NCBI GenBank assembly: GCA_018257865.1
Contig: JAEUBA010000029.1
Coordinates: 186,001 to 250,000, forward strand
Origin: Stereocaulon alpinum
Taxonomy: Eukaryota; Ascomycota; Lecanoromycetes; Lecanorales; Stereocaulaceae
Direction of reading: 5' to 3'
DNA length: 64,000 bases
Within the stretch, counting starts at the first letter, position 1; each line of letters opens with the position of its first letter. Of this stretch, positions 34,561-47,451 are shown piece by piece. The translations under genes and the position numbers were made by a program. A model generated the notes under the pieces. It worked only from the letters and a program-made list of their open reading frames with translations. It had not been told where the DNA came from and searched no databases.

Positions 34561-37427
34561 ATGGCTCTCATACGACTCGCCCCTATGGGCGCTTCCTGGT
34601 CCAGCGTTCTACTCTTCCTGGTATCACTACTTTCACTCATGGATTTCACCTGCTCCCAGGACAATCAGTATGTACAGACGACAGACAGTGACGGACACAC
34701 CATATACCTGGCCGACAACAGGAAACCGGCACTCTATACACAGAGTTTTGGGGACTGCCTGGGAAGCTCCCTTATCAACGTTACGCGTTTCGATGCTGCA
34801 TATTACGCAGACAACATGACGGTTCTCTTCCACTTGGAGGGTAACACAAATGTGGCCAATGAAAGCATTATGAGTACACGCACACAGACCTTCGCTTTTG
34901 AACAGTCTGACTAAAGTCATATAGTGTACATTGGCGTCTTTGCGTACGGCGAGTCGCGATTCGACCTCACCTTCAACCCTTGCAAAGCACAGATATACAG
35001 GTATATGGATACTGTCTCCCATTACAAGATACCAGACTGATACTATATAGTCTCTGTCCCATGAATTCAAGTGTACCTATATCCGCCAATGGCATCATTC
35101 CGGTTTCTCAATCCGACGTCGCAGGTATTCCATCAATTGCACTTGCCATACCTGATTTTGAGGGACAAGCAATCCTGCGTATCTTTGGCAACTCGACACA
35201 AACAGAGATTGGGTGCTATTCAGCAGTCGTCACAAACGGGCAAACATTCTCGCATCCTGCGTCAGTAGGGACCCTGTTAGGCATATTCGCACTAGTGGCT
35301 ATGATCGCTTCCTTTGCCACGACTGTTTACGGCAGTCACATACCAACCATGCGAACGCACTATGCACACTCACTTTCCGTTTTCGTGGTCTTCGCTGTCT
35401 TCCACCACATCTTCTTTACAGGCGCATTATCCATGAACTGGCCTAGCGTACTGGCTGCATGGTGGAGCAACTTCGCTTGGAGCGCAGGAATGATATACAG
35501 CGAGTCGATGCAGAACAGTATCAACCAGTTAATTGGCAGCAACAAGGGCAACACCAGCATAGTTGGAGCAGCAGGCTCAGGATCGTCATCCAATGACCTC
35601 GGTGGTGGTTACCAAATTACCCAAATCTACAAACGAGCAAGTGCTCACAACATATATCGGCGATTTCCAGGGTCACCAGAGGACCAACTCAACCTATTCA
35701 GGACGAGGAATTACGAAGAACACATCGCCAAAAGAGCGCTAAGCAACTCTTCCAATGGCTTCTCATGGTACGGATCTCCTGTCAAGCCAGGTCTACCAAT
35801 CCCAGGCAACTTCTCCGGCTTTGCAGGCACACTTTCCGAAGAGAGTATTCCAGCTTCGAATGCATTCATGACTGGTTTTCTCTGGTTTCTGATCCTTATT
35901 TCCCTCATCTGTGGTTCGATCGTTGCTTTCAAATGGATTCTCGACGGGCTGAGCAAGAAGAATCTGATCAGAACAGAAAGACTCGGGCACTTCAGAGCTC
36001 ATTGGCTCGCCTACACCACCCAAGCTGCCCTTCGCGCGGTGTTCATCGGGTTCTTCATGATGATGTTCCTGACTATGTTTGAGTTTACGTACAAAGGGTC
36101 TCCTGGAGTCAATGCTATCGCCGCTCTAGTCTTCATTGTCTTCTTGTTCGGCATGGTGGGCATCGCTAGCTATGCTTGCTTCTACCGACTTCGCTTTGGC
36201 CATTACGAGTCAGTTCCAGACAGAGTACATTTTGAGAAGACGAAAGCATTCGGGCCCATTCCATGGTACGGACTTGAGCTTGAGAGTCATAGGTCTGAGA
36301 AGACAGAGCAAAAGGTTTCTGCTGGCTCACTGCCCTGGTGGAGGGTTTGCTACATCGATGAAGATCCTCAACGGCTGGAAGTACATCAGGACGAGGATTA
36401 TACACAGAGGTTTGGCTGGTTATCAGCACGCTTCCGAAGAACAAGATGGTGGTTCTTTGCCTTTTGGTTGATTTATGAATTCATACGTGCATGCTTCTAT
36501 GGAGGGGCTGCCGGTCAGCCTCTGACTCAGGTCTTTGGCTTGCTCGTCGTGGAAATCGTCGCTCTGATAGCGATCGTCATATTGAGACCTTTTGAGGCTG
36601 CTCGTCTAAATGCTCTTATGGTCTACCTTCTCGGCTTTAGCAAGGTGGCCACAGTCGCCTTGTCCGCAGCCTTTGATGAACGCTTCAACCTGGCACGAAT
36701 CACAACAACCGTCATTGGAGTTGTTATCATTGTCATTCAAGGCATACTCACCATCGTCCTTATGGTTGCCATAATACTCGGCGCCATCTCGAGCTACATG
36801 TCCCTAACTCGTAATCATGATAACTTCAAACCTCGCAAATGGGAAAACATTCGCCAACGCTACTTTGCTCACTTGGAAAAATCCGCTCCTGATGTCCCGG
36901 CACTGCCCCCACCTCCACCAGAAGAGCCCAAAGGACCCTATTTCAATGTTATGTCTGTCCGACGTCAAACCAAGATCGAGGATGAGGACGAAGACTTCAT
37001 TGGTAGCGTCCACGATCCGATGGGATCGCGCGCATCTCTAGCCGGCACGGCAACCGCTCCTCATACTGCTCGGGCTAGCCGAGCAAATAGTGTGCAATCT
37101 CAGCTTGGAAGCTCACACGCCAACGTACCTTTCGGAGCGCGTGTCCACCGAGCTAGCTGGAGCACCCGCGACTTTAGCAACTACAATGATACCAGCAATC
37201 GCAATTCACGCCTTGATTCCAGCACCCGCAACTCACGCATCTGGAGTTCGTCAGGTATTCTTGCCAAAGCCAGTGACAGTAGCTTGAGAGAGAGCGGGCA
37301 GCGGAGAGCGAGAACGCCAATGACATCCGAGGGCCCACTCGACGTAAAGAAGTCAAGAAATGGTAAGGAGAGGGAAGACGTGCTTAACGAGAGGGAGAGT
37401 GAGGAGCAAATAGAGACCAGGTACTGA
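34561..37427 (+). CDS. FLC/TRP-like membrane channel with ML-like domain, 921 aa
   Basis: Exons 34561-34873, 34925-35000 and 35051-37427; introns of 51 and 50 nt. A signal peptide occupies about residues 1-32. A lumenal ML-like domain follows (FGDCLGSS, YIGVFAYGESRFDLTFNPC, IYSLCPMN) with paired cysteines and N-glycosylation sequons. A polytopic TRP-like core runs from about 200 to 660, with many hydrophobic segments such as LWFLILISLICGSIVAF and VFGLLVVEIVALIAIVIL. The cytoplasmic tail is Ser/Arg/Asn-rich. This is the layout of the yeast flavin carrier (FLC) and S. pombe Pkd2 family, in ER or plasma membrane, linked to calcium homeostasis, FAD transport and cell-wall integrity. Which of these applies cannot be told. 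Confidence 0.9.
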
Positions 37428-40400
37428 AGGAGCTTCGGCCTCTACCGTCGCTATCACGACTTAACGAACGCCTACGATTCTATACCGCCATATCATATCG
37501 GGCAAAATTGATCCCGAGCAGCCAGAATTCGCAGAATTTGACTGGGACTATAGATCTTTTCACCCGGACTATAGCCTCTCTCCGCTCGTTTCTTCACCGG
37601 GTTCCAGGCCAGCACCACTTTCCTATGGAGTTTGGATGCCAAAGAGAACATAGACCTCCTCATCATCAGCATAGCTTGCAGGCGTTTCCAGCGCACCTCT
37701 TTACAGGCATTGGGTTGGCGCTTTGTACTTATTGACCCTTATTACTTCGGAGCGGAGGAAGCTGCATGCATGCAACATCCTTTTTCAGTACAGTGGTCGT
37801 CATGACTCTCATGCCTCGTTCTATAGTGATGGAATTGTGTATACAGCAAGTTATATAGGCAGATCTAATCATCCATATGGGTCCACACTACTACTCTCAA
37901 TATCATAATCTTGTCCAATACGTCACACGACTTACACTCGCTCACTTCCGTGCCCTTTACAACACATACGCATTCAGAAGCACAGCCTCGCGAGCTGCAC
38001 GCCAATACATACGCTACAAATGGAGGAAAATGATGTTAAACGCTTGGTTTGCAAGAAATCTAACTCAACATCCCACCTATTTCCTAGTATCTAGAGTTTG
38101 TCTTGAGCAGCAAGGACGACTCCAAAACCCCCGCTAACCAAGGCAGCCAATCGAGACCTGAGCGAGTTCCTCATCTGATAACTATACTCTGTTCTATAGA
38201 TTGACTCCCTCACTCAGCCACCTCATCAAAGTCCTACTCAGCACTCTACACAGAAACCTTCATTCCCCCTCCTCTCATCTCATCTCATCTCATCTCATCG
38301 CACTCTACAAAGACGCCTTCATTCCCCTCCTCTCATCTCATCATATCTCATCGCATCTCCACCCTTCTTCATTCCTTCATAGCATGGCATCGTATCGTAT
38401 CAAGTGGCTAGCTACGAGAGCAGCAATGCCTGTGTCTTAGCACCTAAAACCTCCAACGTCCCTCCCTAGGGATATGTCGTAGCGTCCAACTTATGCCATC
38501 CCAACTCGATACGCGCGCATCCTCATGCCCACCCACTCGCCCTACGAACGTAAGGTATAAACGAATTGATTACCGGGTATTGTCCCAGCCACGACGAACA
38601 GATATGAACGCTATCCCATAGATCGCCGTAATATTCGACTGAAATCCCCGAACTGTTGGCGGTCCAGGGTTCTGGGGATAGGCGGTTATAACGGGCCGAC
38701 GAGGAGCCACTCGAGGGTATCTTTAAGAACGATCAGAGTATATCGTGGTGCGAGCTCAATTTTTGCTAGATCAGGTTTGTAGATTGAGTGGAAACGTTCT
38801 AGATGCGATGTGGATGGGTGGATACGTAGGTACTTTAGGTATATACCATATGTCACACCTCTGAGATTGAGCAGCGAACGGCCTGTCCAGAGTTCGCACA
38901 TTCTTGATATTGAAGGGTCGGAGGGGTGGGAGGCATGGCGGTGGGGGTTCGTAGTGGGAGGTGTTGGTCTGAGGAAGTAGCGGGAATATGAAGGGGGAAA
39001 GAGCGTGATCAGATGGCGTTCAGATAATCGATATAGATGGGCAACAACTCCAGGCATACGGTCTCCTCTGAACGTCTTCCGTTGTCAAAAGTTGCCGGTT
39101 TTACATACTCGCCAAGGATTGGAGTAGGTCATGTAATATACATGCTCGGAAAGGAAACGAAGTGAGAATGCAAAAGATAACTTCGCAACAACAAACGCAT
39201 CAGATAGACGACAGAATACGCGATCAGCAAAGAGAGTTTTCAATGTAAGCGGAGGAAAAGCATGTCCAGGGGCAAAGCTCAAGCTCAAAATCAGTAGAAG
39301 GCTAGATAAACCATAGGATGGCAATAACGAGTATGCCATAACTCCTCCTCTAAGCAAGCGAAAACTTTTCTTGTAAGCGTTGCCCTTTTGGATCGTCTCA
39401 TCCCTTGAGCGTGCAGAAGAAGTTCCGAAGTCAGAGCATCGGAAGAGAATTCGGCTGAAGTAGGAAAGGTATGATCATATGTGGCAATGCGAGCATGTCC
39501 GAAAACGTTATTCCAACGGATCCTGCTTTTGAAATTTTGGAAGGTACTTCTTTGTCAAAGCTCTGTGACGTACCGCTCTAGCTGCTAAAGACCGCCATGG
39601 ATAGGGAAGACGTATGGCTTGTTTTGAGCGTTAGATGACAGAGATAAGGCTGCGCAGTGTGCCGGGCGATGGAGTGAGTGGTTCCAAGACATTTACCTTT
39701 CTGATGACTTGGCCTGCAGAGGTAGGTTCGAGCTCAGAACAGCCGCAGTAGACCTCCTGCAGTCGACTTCCTGCAGTCAGCCCCAACAAAAGGGGAAATG
39801 GGTGGGACGTGAGGCCTGGACGTCTGCCGTGGTGGGTGTTGAAGAGAGTCCCCCGGGTTGTTCACGGGGAATGCTCCCGCGGGCATTCCGATACCTGGGC
39901 ACTTGATCCGACGATTCGGGGGTGGGCTTGATCAGAGGTCTCTGGCAGAGGTGTTGGGCGGTGCAGATCTCGCTTACCCACAGATGTAAGTAGTCAAGAG
40001 TGGAGACAACAGTCAATGCTTATTCCAGGTGATTAGGTGTACTTAGCCCGTTTGGAGAGTCGACGAGGAGGTGCAGTAAGAACGCAGCCGGTATGTCCAC
40101 GTTTGGCGTTACATGCAACAGTGAAGACCACAGCCTAACGGAACTACCCTTTCTGGCAATCCACAAACTAATGAGAACGACGGTCATCATCAGCCAAGCC
40201 GTGTTTCCGGTGACCCTGCATGATCTACACTGCCAACCCTTTCACATCAAACGGGGCAGTCCAAAACATGAGGTTTCAGACGTCAATACTCTTTTCACAA
40301 CTGAAATCCCAGATGTAGATCCTGGGCCAGACCTCCGCAATCACCCAAAATGACTATGCCAAAAGAAGAACAGGATGCGATAAAGTAGACTCGAAGTCCA

Positions 40401-43110
40401 GCGCTGAAGTCCTAGCCCTAATATTGAAGAGGAAACTGCTTTCCACAACCCCAGCGTTGGTCACGCTCGATCGTAAGAGGAATTACTCGCTATGACCTCT
40501 AAAGTTAGATTGCTGAGGGGTATGTTGCAGTGTTTGGAACACCTTCGGTATCTATGGACGTTCAATAGAGTCATATGGTGTATCTGCGGTCGTCATCGCC
40601 TCACGAACCTCTTGAGACTGGATGCAGCCACCTATCTAGCCGCTCCATTCAAAATGCAGCGACTTCCACACTGCTATCGTGTTAGAGGTTCAAAATGTAC
40701 CGATTGAGAAGCTTTTACAGCCTCATTGCTCGGCGCGGATCCACGGATTATAATAATAATGTGGTATCATCGTATCTGCCCATGGTGTGTCGACTAAAAG
40801 AAACATTTTCGGTCCAGGGCAGCAACGAAGTTTTCTCACATCGGGCGCACACGATAATGATAGTGAGAACAGGGCCAAGCGAAATTACAGTCATATGAAG
40901 TACGAGGACCGACTTTTAGAAGAATCCCAAGGATCCTCATCAGCCCCTGCCCTTAGCCAGGAGAAGCTTCCAGACAAGGTCTCATCTCAGGAGATGTGCT
41001 TGATCAAAGTAGCGTCGCGCATGAACGGCACCCTCTGCAGCTAACTGTGGTTACAGGATTTGGTACGGATTTTGACAGCTGTACCAATGGGCTCGGGCTT
41101 TTTGGTGAGTGGTCAGAAGACTTGTAGGTGATCTTAGTGATGGAGTCCGCACGAGCGGCTGGAGATTTAGGATTTCAAGCAAATAGCCTACGCTTCGGCA
41201 TTTGCTCTGATGAGGGTGACGAGGTATAACTAGGAACAGCGCCATGGACTTGCTTACTGAATCTGGATATTCGGCAGGATCTGCAAGCCACTACTCAACT
41301 TAAACGCCTCCTCAACGATTGTACCCATGGCCGTTGGTGTTGCAGTGACGATCGCTGACCCGCCCGTTGCTGACATCCCTGAATTTTCGGGAGACTCGTC
41401 GCAGGGGGATCTTCTGGAAGCCCAGGCGTCGGGATCCCGGGAAGCACTCCCTGTGCTAATTAAGCGTGCTCTCTTCTCAGCTAAGGCGGCCGATGGTCAA
41501 GGTCAAGGCCGGTAGCGTGGGCGGGTCCTGAATACTGACTCTTGCAGGATCGTGGCAGAAGCTACTGCCGGGCCAGGGCTAGTGGGTGGTGTGAGAAATG
41601 GGAGGAGTCAAGTAGTGGATTCTGCTGTGAGGTGTGCACGGTCGATTCTCTTGGACGATGGGGGTTGGTTCGTGTGGTTCGTGTGGGCGTCGTGGGTCCC
41701 CGTGGGGCGAAAAAGCACGCATGATGCATCATAGCGATCGACATGATTCAAGGACGATCAGCCGGCCGGCGGTAAGATTGCTTCCCAGATGCTAAAAAGC
41801 TCCCTAAGTGCACATATGCCACACCAGCCACCGCTTAGAACCCTTAGAGTGACTGCCAAAAGCGGACCATCCTGCGCTGGAAAGTGTGCAGATCCTGAGG
41901 CCTAGAAGAGGCCCCGTGGAAGACCTCCTGAGCTTTCGCGGATTCGTGGCGAGGCGACAGCGAGCCGGCTTGGGGGGTACTTGTAGGTACTAGGTACCGT
42001 TACTCCTCCAGGGGTACCGGGGCAGGGAGACGAACACCACAACAATCACATTTTATTGTTTTCTCTTTTGTTTTTGCCACCCTCGTGCACCCTCCTTTTC
42101 TCGACGCCCCCATGCCGTCACACAGTGTCAGCAAGCCATAGTGCCATAAGGTAGTCTGATTGGAGGAAAGTCCAGGCGAACCTAAATCCAGCATTCCTAG
42201 ACCCCGTCACCCCGGAGGTACCTTGGATCCCGCAACGCAACCTCCCACCATTCTTGACGCGCGCCTCCTTCCTCCTTGGAGAAGCCGTGAATATTCTGCA
42301 TAATCGCTGACTTTTCCTGTAGAGGCAGGAAAGATCGTTCAACGATCGGCCGGAAGCAGGGACAAGGTTCGATCACTAAGGCGGGTTCATCCTGAACATC
42401 CTGAAAACCACGAGGTTACTGGGTGTTAGGGCCGTAGGAACGTCGTGCTGGGCGACTTAGCTTCAACTCTGAAGAGGACCTTCTTCCTAACCGAGACGAC
42501 CTGACACTGCCAGACCACAGCGATCACGGACACTTATAGACACTTGCCCTAATCCAACACCATCACCTAAATCTCCAGACTGGTTCCTGCCGTTCGTGCC
42601 AGCAGAACAGGCAGTGATTGACCACACCATTTCCCATTCGATTACGGGAGAACGTTGAAGATCTGGCGTGGAGCGTTGTCTAGCATCCCGGAGCTCTAGT
42701 GATTTGGCGCAGCTGTTCCCAGCTCACTAAACACTACGTTTTGCTGCTACTTGTAGATCCTCGAGATCCATAGCAAAGCAGCCTCCTCCGCTTCAAATTT
42801 GAGAACTTTCTGGGGTCGGAGGATAGCACGTGAAAATAACAGGGGACACACCGTCCATGGCTCTCACGCTTTAGGACTACTCTAATCCTTGTAAGCTGTC
42901 TACTCTTCTTTCCACTCATTCATCATCATGCAGCAGCTATTCTTGTCTTCCGGGCCCACTACCCCAGACCTCGCGTCTCATGCATCTGCGCATTGGCCAT
43001 ATCGTCAACAGAATTCTGCTACCTGGGGTCTTTTGCTGCTCTGCATCTGCTTATTACCGTGAGCTTGTGAGCTTGTGAGCTTTGACTGATGCGCTCGACG
43101 TCTCAAAGAT
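37428..43110. other. 5.7-kb region with no supported gene
   Basis: Many short ORFs on both strands lack motifs, including a minus frame at 38686-39057 and a hydrophobic minus ORF at 39085-39357. A duplicated TCTCA-rich block lies at 38241-38350. Restriction-like GGTACC tetrad clusters near 41975-42020 and CTGCAG repeats near 39755-39780 are simple local repeats. No transposase, reverse transcriptase or terminal repeats were seen. Confidence 0.45.
38241..38350 (+). repeat. Tandemly duplicated ~59-bp unit containing TCTCA microsatellite
   Basis: The block starting GCACTCTACA at 38241 recurs at 38300 with few changes. Each copy ends in a run of TCTCA units, longer in the first copy. Confidence 0.8.
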
Positions 43111-44249
43111 ATGAATCTGTCAAATCTCGTACATAGAGCAGCTCAACCTTCTTCTTCCACACCACAAAAACCGAGCCAGGATTTTCAACAACCTCACGCC
43201 CGCCTCCAACATCATTCGAGGCAAGATATGGCAACTGCCCTCACTGCGAGCCCATACATCAGCCACTCGCCAGTGTATACACGACCACCTAATCCTCTGC
43301 CTTCACCACCCGTCGATAACAACAGCCTTCGAACCTTGCCGTCCATCCAAAGCTTGATCAGCATGGATGTCCCTCCATCCAGCCAGGAGCAGCAATGTTT
43401 GTTACTTCTAATCTTCTAGCCATCATGGAGCTTATATCTTTAGCAGTGGAAACAGAAGAGCAGCAGTCTATGAACCAGCAACCGCCCCCAGGGGGAGAGC
43501 ATCAAAACACAGGCCACCGACCGCAGAACTATGGTCCGCCAACCGTGAGCAACCCTAATGCAGTACCGCCATCACCTCCAATTGATCCACAGCTTGGTTT
43601 TGACGTTCGCAACCAGTCTCCCTCTGCAACTTCTTCCCACTCGTCAACGTCTGCGCCCCAGTACTTTGGAAGCGCAATTAACAACACTGAACCCCATCAA
43701 CAGCGTCAGGCTCGCGGTCCGCCATCGTCCCACCCTGGAAATTCCATGCCTGTGCATCCATCAGAATCGCCCTACCAGACTTCTCCATACCCCCCATCTC
43801 CTTCGGCAACATCGAACTACTCGTACCCGTCTCCAGCTCACCCAAATCCCGCAGGGAATCCGCCATCGTTATACTATCAGCGGCCGCTTCCAAACAACTT
43901 TCCACCATCGAACATAGCAAATGCTGTTAGCTCTCCAATCGCTAACTCCCAGGATGGCTCTCCAATAGATCCGAACAATCCCAATCAATTCCAGCACCAG
44001 CATCATCACTATATCGCGCAGTCTTCTTCGACGAGTTTCACTGGCCAATCGCAAGACAGATACGTATGCTCAGTGTGCAACAAGGCATTTTCGAGACCGT
44101 CCAGTCTCAGGATCCACAGTCATTCGCATACTGGTGAAAAGCCATTCCAATGTCCCCACAAAGGATGTGGAAAAGCCTTCAGCGTAAGGAGCAACATGAA
44201 GCGACACGAGCGAGGCTGTCATGGCGGTTCGAGTCCCGGCAGTACATAG
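43111..44249 (+). CDS. C2H2 zinc-finger transcription factor, FlbC-like, 363 aa
   Basis: Exons 43111-43396 and 43444-44249 with a 47-nt intron (GTTTGT donor, CTAAT branch, TTTAG end). The first ~300 residues are Pro/Ser/Gln/Asn-rich and probably disordered, with PPSPPIDPQ-type motifs. Two adjacent C2H2 fingers close the protein at about 301-355: YVCSVCNKAFSRPSSLRIHS and CPHKGCGKAFSVRSNMKRHE, joined by a HTGEKPF linker. Length, C-terminal finger pair and finger sequence resemble FlbC, an activator of asexual sporulation in Aspergillus. The low-complexity body gives no independent support, so orthology is likely but not certain. Confidence 0.82.
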
Positions 44250-44422
44250 GGTTTTTGCATGCTTGGAAATGCTTGCACGTTGCACACGACTCGAATCAAT
44301 GTAATTGTTACGATTGGCCATGGCTTTGTCTATTCTGAGGGCTCGGCGCGTTTCCCGAAGATGCACGATTTTCTCTATACCCTACTGTGCATCACGAAGG
44401 CGTTCCCAAGAAGGCTGTTACG

Positions 44423-44442
44423 AAGGTTTCCACAGAAACCTT
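44423..44442 (+). other. Perfect inverted repeat (8-bp arms, 4-bp loop) downstream of the C2H2 gene
   Basis: AAGGTTTC, a CACA loop, then GAAACCTT, about 175 bp past the stop codon. It may form a hairpin in the 3' untranslated region. Isolated matches of this size also occur by chance. Confidence 0.35.
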
Positions 44443-46351
44443 AGAATTGGATTTGGAAGCATGTTCACAAAGAGTCTTTGCCCGTGCCTACCAGCCATTG
44501 TACGTTGCTGGTCCATGTCATAAAGCTAAAAGCCATGGTCTAGAGCTACCATCGAATCGAGATCTCTGCCATGTCATGCACACCCAGCTCGTACAGACTG
44601 TGAAGCCAATTGTCCGATTTACGTACTGATTGACGAAAGGATACTGCTTTCGTGCACACAATGCTGTCAAACTTGTGTTGCCTTTGCAATGGGCGGGCCC
44701 CCGTACATTCATACTTTATGCGGTGCACAGACGCCAATGCACAAATCCTCAGCCTATCCATGCACACAAGTACCGAGGTTTCCAAACGTGGTGGGCTTGG
44801 ACGGTCTAGACTCAGTTTGCTTCTCAAAGCCACATGTCTTATGTCGAGAATGAGCTCGCTCCCGGGTATAGCAGTTATTCTCCATACTCGATTGGCGACC
44901 CCGTGCCTGGGATAATGAAGTCGTGGGAGACACTCCCACTTACATGTGGAGGTTCAGGGGTATGGCGATAGAGTCGCAAGACCGTCTTACCCATGTTTGA
45001 CGAGGACCTAGTGGCGCCGACCGTCTTTATTCCTTGCATGAGGACCAACTACTCTAATACTACTGGTTGGCCCCCATCACCGCTATGGGGCTTTACGAAC
45101 ATCAACAGAAACGCGAAGGATGCCAACCCTGGCTAGAAACTGGGTCTTCTCGGTTGCGATTCTTGCTAGCCCCAACGCCGTAACGACTACCACGTTGTAG
45201 AGGGTGGGCTTAGAGGCCTAATGAGTCAGAATCAGACAAGCACCTTCTTATGCGAAACTTCGATCCCCACAGAACTAGGTCTGTAACCAGAGGCGCTGAC
45301 AAATTGTTCAGAAGAGGACATGTTACTAGGAACAAGCTATCCAGAGCCGCAAATGGGATGTTGTGCCTTCACCGTGCACCACCAACAAGAACAGTTCAAC
45401 GCACAGCCCTTGACCCTCGCAATAATCAAGGTTCGTCATCCTCTGACCCACCGAAAGGTATTCGAGCTCCAGCTCCGTTCGTCCCTGCGCCTGAAGCTTC
45501 GCACTCCACTGCCGATCTATCTCATCATCCTTTTACACATTAAAACGTCCAGCTTTGGCTTCAGTCTGCCGCACCTTGTCGCACATCAAACTGTTTGTCC
45601 GAACATAGCCAGATCCTCCCAATATGGCAAACATGGCCGACTAATGCGGCACGAAGGTTCCCAACGGATGCTTCCCCAGAACCTAAAAGAATCGCGCGAT
45701 GCGGGAAACAAGAAACAAAAGCAGATCAATAGAATTGGGGCCACGTCAGTGATCCAATTCTGCTATCAACGACTTCACCTGGCCCTCGGACCTAACGATA
45801 CCTTGGCGACGGGCTCTCTCACGCATGGTTAGCAGAGTAAGAGGCATACACGTGCGTAGAAGCTTTTTGGATGGAGGTGGCGCGGGTGAAGTTCGCATTA
45901 GGTGGTGATCAAACCCTGGAGAAGTCATCCTAGCTATAGCGTTAGGAGAGGGAAGAAAGAGAACAGGAGCTCGCACGCGAACACGATGAATAGGAACAAC
46001 CGCAGGGAATAGGAAGGGAATTGGAATGCAGAGGCGACTGAGGATCGGCTATTGTGTAGAGTTGATGCTTTGCCATGAATTCTGAAATCGCGCAAATGGC
46101 TGGCATTATCACACCTGGGCCTACTAACACGACCGTCATCGCTGTCTCGCCTACCCGTTCAACCGCACCAGATGATCTACAGGTCAATGCACCAGCCAAA
46201 ACGGAACAGACAGCGCATTCCTGGTCGAAGAGCCAGCAGTTGGAGGCACAAGCATGCATTCAAGGCACGAATGAGTAAGAGTAATGATACATCTATCGCG
46301 TGGTATGAAAATCCTCGATACTCCCAGATCCCTAGATACGTACGTAGACGA

Positions 46352-46375
46352 ACAGACAGACAGACAGACAGACAG
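46352..46375 (+). repeat. ACAG tetranucleotide microsatellite
   Basis: About six consecutive ACAG units in non-coding sequence. Confidence 0.9.
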
Positions 46376-46741
46376 GGTCTGGCTCCCTTCATAGCCTTCA
46401 TAGCTTGCGCTGTTTCCCTCGATCTAGCGGGTATAAATCCAACATGACTGACAATGAGCATGACATTTAAAAGTGTGCGTGTCCAAACCAAAGAAATTCC
46501 CTCCCATAGATATCAAGCAAGACCAAACCCTTAGCATATCCAACAGCGCCCGACGCTTCGCTTCGCTGAGCTTGCGTATGGTATCCACGCACGCGATGAG
46601 GTAGGTGTTCAAACATGTCCACCCGCAAATATTGAGAACGGATCCGCCCAAGACGAATCTACTCGTCCTCCAAGCCCCATCCTCCTCCCACATCACGACT
46701 ACACGAAGTCCTCCTTACCCCTCACGCACGAAATCCTAGCA

Positions 46742-47451
46742 TTACCGCCTTCCCCTTCCCGCCCCCGGCGGCCCCCTCCCATCAACTCGTCTCTCCAAGC
46801 CCTCGACTCTCGCCCTGAAACCTTTGACTATATCACGTATATGCCTGACCTTGTCGAACTCAGTTTCCAGCTCGTCAATCTGTCTCAATATTTCTCTGAA
46901 GCGGACAATTTCGGCGTCGGCAGCGGCGATGGAGGTTTGGGCGCGGCCGGCTTGGGAGGAGACGGAGCGTTGGGTTTGTGCTGTGAGCTACGCGACCGTC
47001 AGCGAGCTAGCTAGCCTCAGGCATAGAATGAAAATTTTGCGATCGTAAAACGTAAACGCAATCAGACCAGCGAGAGCGGCGTCGTTCCTGTTTGTGCAGG
47101 TAGAGAGTATTCTTTCCAACCTACACTATCAACCCTCCCCTGAATCGCCCCCATCAGCCGTTCAAAATGACTCCCCAACACGGCCAAACTTCCCGCATCC
47201 AGCAACAACCTCCCACCACCCCCATGTGTCCCCGCACTGCTTGCCGCGCTCGCTGCCCGACTCGTACTCGCACTGCTCCTCACATGCCCCCGTCCCCGAC
47301 TCGACGCCGTGCTGGTCGCATAATGCGTGCCCGAGCTCCCTCCGGCTGAAGAGAGCGCAATCTGCTGATGCTGGCGTAAGATAGCGAGCTCGGAGGCTGA
47401 GAGACCGAGCTGGGAGTCCGGGATTGAGGAGGGGAGGGTTGTGGTTGGCAT
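46742..47451 (-). CDS. cnl1: BLOC-1 subunit CNL1-like coiled-coil protein, 190 aa
   Basis: Exons 47451-47125 and 46987-46742 with a 137-nt intron (donor GTAGGT, acceptor CGTAG). The N-terminus IPDSQLGLSASELAILRQ is followed by a Ser/Ala/Gly-rich linker, LLLDAGSLAVLGSHFERLM, and after the splice LTAQTQRSVSSQAGR and a strong coiled coil (ADAEIVRFREILRQIDELE, EFDKVRHIRDIV). This arrangement fits fungal CNL1, a small subunit of the BLOC-1 complex acting on endosomal membranes. The choice of acceptor is supported because it keeps frame and continues the helix. Other small helical complex subunits could look similar, so the name is likely rather than certain. Confidence 0.68.

Larger units (their letters stand above)
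44250..46741. other. Intergenic region with no supported gene
   Basis: 2.5 kb with short motif-free ORFs on both strands. A CAGA tetranucleotide tract lies at 46352-46375. It contains the 3' ends of the C2H2 gene and of the convergent CNL1-like gene. Confidence 0.45.

Noticed and set aside
39085..39357. Possible small secreted protein (hydrophobic N-terminus) on the minus strand
   Set aside because: The hydrophobic stretch alone is weak. There is no clear cleavage site, cysteine pattern or promoter, so it was not annotated as a gene.
44221..44249. GGTTCGAGTCCC resembling a tRNA T-arm
   Set aside because: No matching acceptor, D or anticodon arms surround it, and it lies in the coding end of the C2H2 factor.
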